Below are positions 5,665-6,484 of a DNA stretch of 6,484 bases, one piece after another (position 1 is the stretch's first letter; every line of letters begins with the position of its first letter). The stretch covers positions 1 to 6,484 of the forward strand of contig JAQBUS010000070.1 of NCBI GenBank assembly GCA_027623875.1, given 5' to 3'. The notes under the pieces were generated by a model. It was not told where the DNA came from. It worked only from the letters and a program-made list of their open reading frames with translations, and made no database searches. Source of the stretch: Pseudomonadota bacterium. Its GTDB lineage: Bacteria; Pseudomonadota; Alphaproteobacteria; Rhodobacterales; Rhodobacteraceae. The position numbers were made by a program, and so were the translations under genes.

Positions 5665-6484
5665 CTAAAACGCTACTTTATCACCACCTTTAAGTGCTAA
5701 GATTTCTCTTGCCTCATCTGGGGTGGCCACCTCACACCCCAAGTCTTCCACAATGCGTCTAATTTTACAGACTTGTTCAGCATTATTTTGAGCAAGTTTG
5801 CCGCGAGAAATGAAAAGACTATCTTCAAGGCCAACTCGAACGTGCCCACCCATTTGACTGGCCGTGGTGGCTAAAGGCATCTGCGCAGCTCCAGCACCTA
5901 AAACTGACCAACGATAACCATCTCCAAAAAGCCTATCAGCAGTTCGTTTCATAAATATTAGATTATCAACCTCAGGCCCTATTCCTCCAAGAATACCAAA
6001 AATAAACTGGATAAAAATAGGGGCTTTAAATAAGCCTATATCCATACAAAACTTTAAGTTATAAAGGTGTCCAACATCATAGCACTCGTGTTCAAACTTC
6101 ACATCATGGGGTGTTAATTTATCTGCTACCTTTCCAATATCTCTAAACGTGTTTCTAAATATATAACTGTCGGAATTTTCAACATAATCTTTTTCCCAAT
6201 CAAACTTCCAAAGTTCATAGCGCTTAGCAAGCGGATGAAAAGAAAAATTCATCGAACCCATATTCAATGAGCACATCTCAGGCGAAAATTTTAGAGCTGG
6301 AGCCAACCGGTCTTCAATTGAGGTCTTCATACTGCCACCAGTAGTGATATTAACCACTGCATTAGTTGCTTGTTTTATTCTAGGTAAAAATCCTGCGAAA
6401 TGCTCTGTATCAATAGAGACGGCTCCTGTCTCAGGATGTCTCGCGTGCAAGTGTAATATCGAGGCACCGGCTTCAGACGCCGCT
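5665..6484 (-). CDS. BKACE family (DUF849) beta-keto acid cleavage enzyme, 5' end missing
   Basis: The frame is open to the window edge; 272 residues are visible, and about 30-40 N-terminal residues are missing from a family of about 300-310. The apparent start near 6450 is an internal TTG, since conserved AGASILHLHAR runs through it. BKACE enzymes use acetyl-CoA to cleave a beta-keto acid, giving acetoacetate plus a new CoA ester; the founding member acts on 3-keto-5-aminohexanoate in lysine fermentation, and others act on substrates such as dehydrocarnitine. The zinc-site HLHAR (His11, His13 of the visible part), VNITTGGS (residues 44-51), SLNMGSMNF, ECYDVGHLYNL, FGILGGIGP and GGHVRVGLEDS (Glu220, probable third metal ligand) are all present, so the enzyme looks intact. 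It is a soluble cytoplasmic TIM-barrel. Substrate cannot be assigned. The next gene on the strand, a sulfatase, begins 289 bases further on, so a shared transcript is possible but not shown. Confidence 0.92.
   Translation of the reverse strand, partial: AASEAGASILHLHARHPETGAVSIDTEHFAGFLPRIKQATNAVVNITTGGSMKTSIEDRLAPALKFSPEMCSLNMGSMNFSFHPLAKRYELWKFDWEKDYVENSDSYIFRNTFRDIGKVADKLTPHDVKFEHECYDVGHLYNLKFCMDIGLFKAPIFIQFIFGILGGIGPEVDNLIFMKRTADRLFGDGYRWSVLGAGAAQMPLATTASQMGGHVRVGLEDSLFISRGKLAQNNAEQVCKIRRIVEDLGCEVATPDEAREILALKGGDKVAF

Noticed and set aside
1..6484. CRISPR array, insertion sequence, tRNA/rRNA or phage genes
   Set aside because: No regularly spaced repeats, transposase motifs, cloverleaf with acceptor stem or conserved rRNA sequence was seen on reading either strand.

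Overview
The window is AT-rich bacterial DNA with tightly packed genes, many 'aaa/tta/ata' codons and intergenic stretches of A+T. Protein features point to a low-GC marine-type alphaproteobacterium. The clearest are a TatD hydrolase overlapping a PhnP-like metallo-hydrolase that carries the long GGHWGDCDPNNPKNRRRRC leader, and a BKACE/DUF849 enzyme of the kind common in marine alphaproteobacteria. The taxonomic call is inferred from family style, not from a database search.

Left part, + strand (1-2087): the 3' end of a tatD gene (start outside the window), an MBL-fold hydrolase that overlaps it in an ATGA junction, and an AEC-family permease whose ATG directly follows the hydrolase stop. The spacing implies one co-transcribed, translationally coupled operon.

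Middle (2088-2526): the strands converge here. The stretch holds one very short gene, a 35-residue predicted lipoprotein on the - strand with a good ribosome binding site and a clear lipobox. The rest is AT-rich spacer.

Right part, - strand (2527-6484), in transcription order: a 5'-truncated BKACE (beta-keto acid cleavage) gene, a 289-base gap holding a possible broken coding remnant or structured RNA, a type I sulfatase / phosphonate-monoesterase-like hydrolase, a 107-base gap with a perfect 8-bp inverted repeat, and an SCP2-type thiolase. All three enzymes suit carbon catabolism: removal of a sulfate or related ester, acetyl-CoA-dependent cleavage of a beta-keto acid, and thiolytic or other CoA-ester carbon-carbon chemistry. 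The gaps suggest separate promoters rather than one tight operon, and no substrate can be named from the sequence.

No mobile element, CRISPR array, tRNA or rRNA is visible, and I see no convincing new multi-gene system. The items most worth a second look are the tiny lipoprotein, the frameshifted remnant / stem-loop upstream of the sulfatase, the palindrome upstream of the thiolase, and the mixed active-site signature of the sulfatase.
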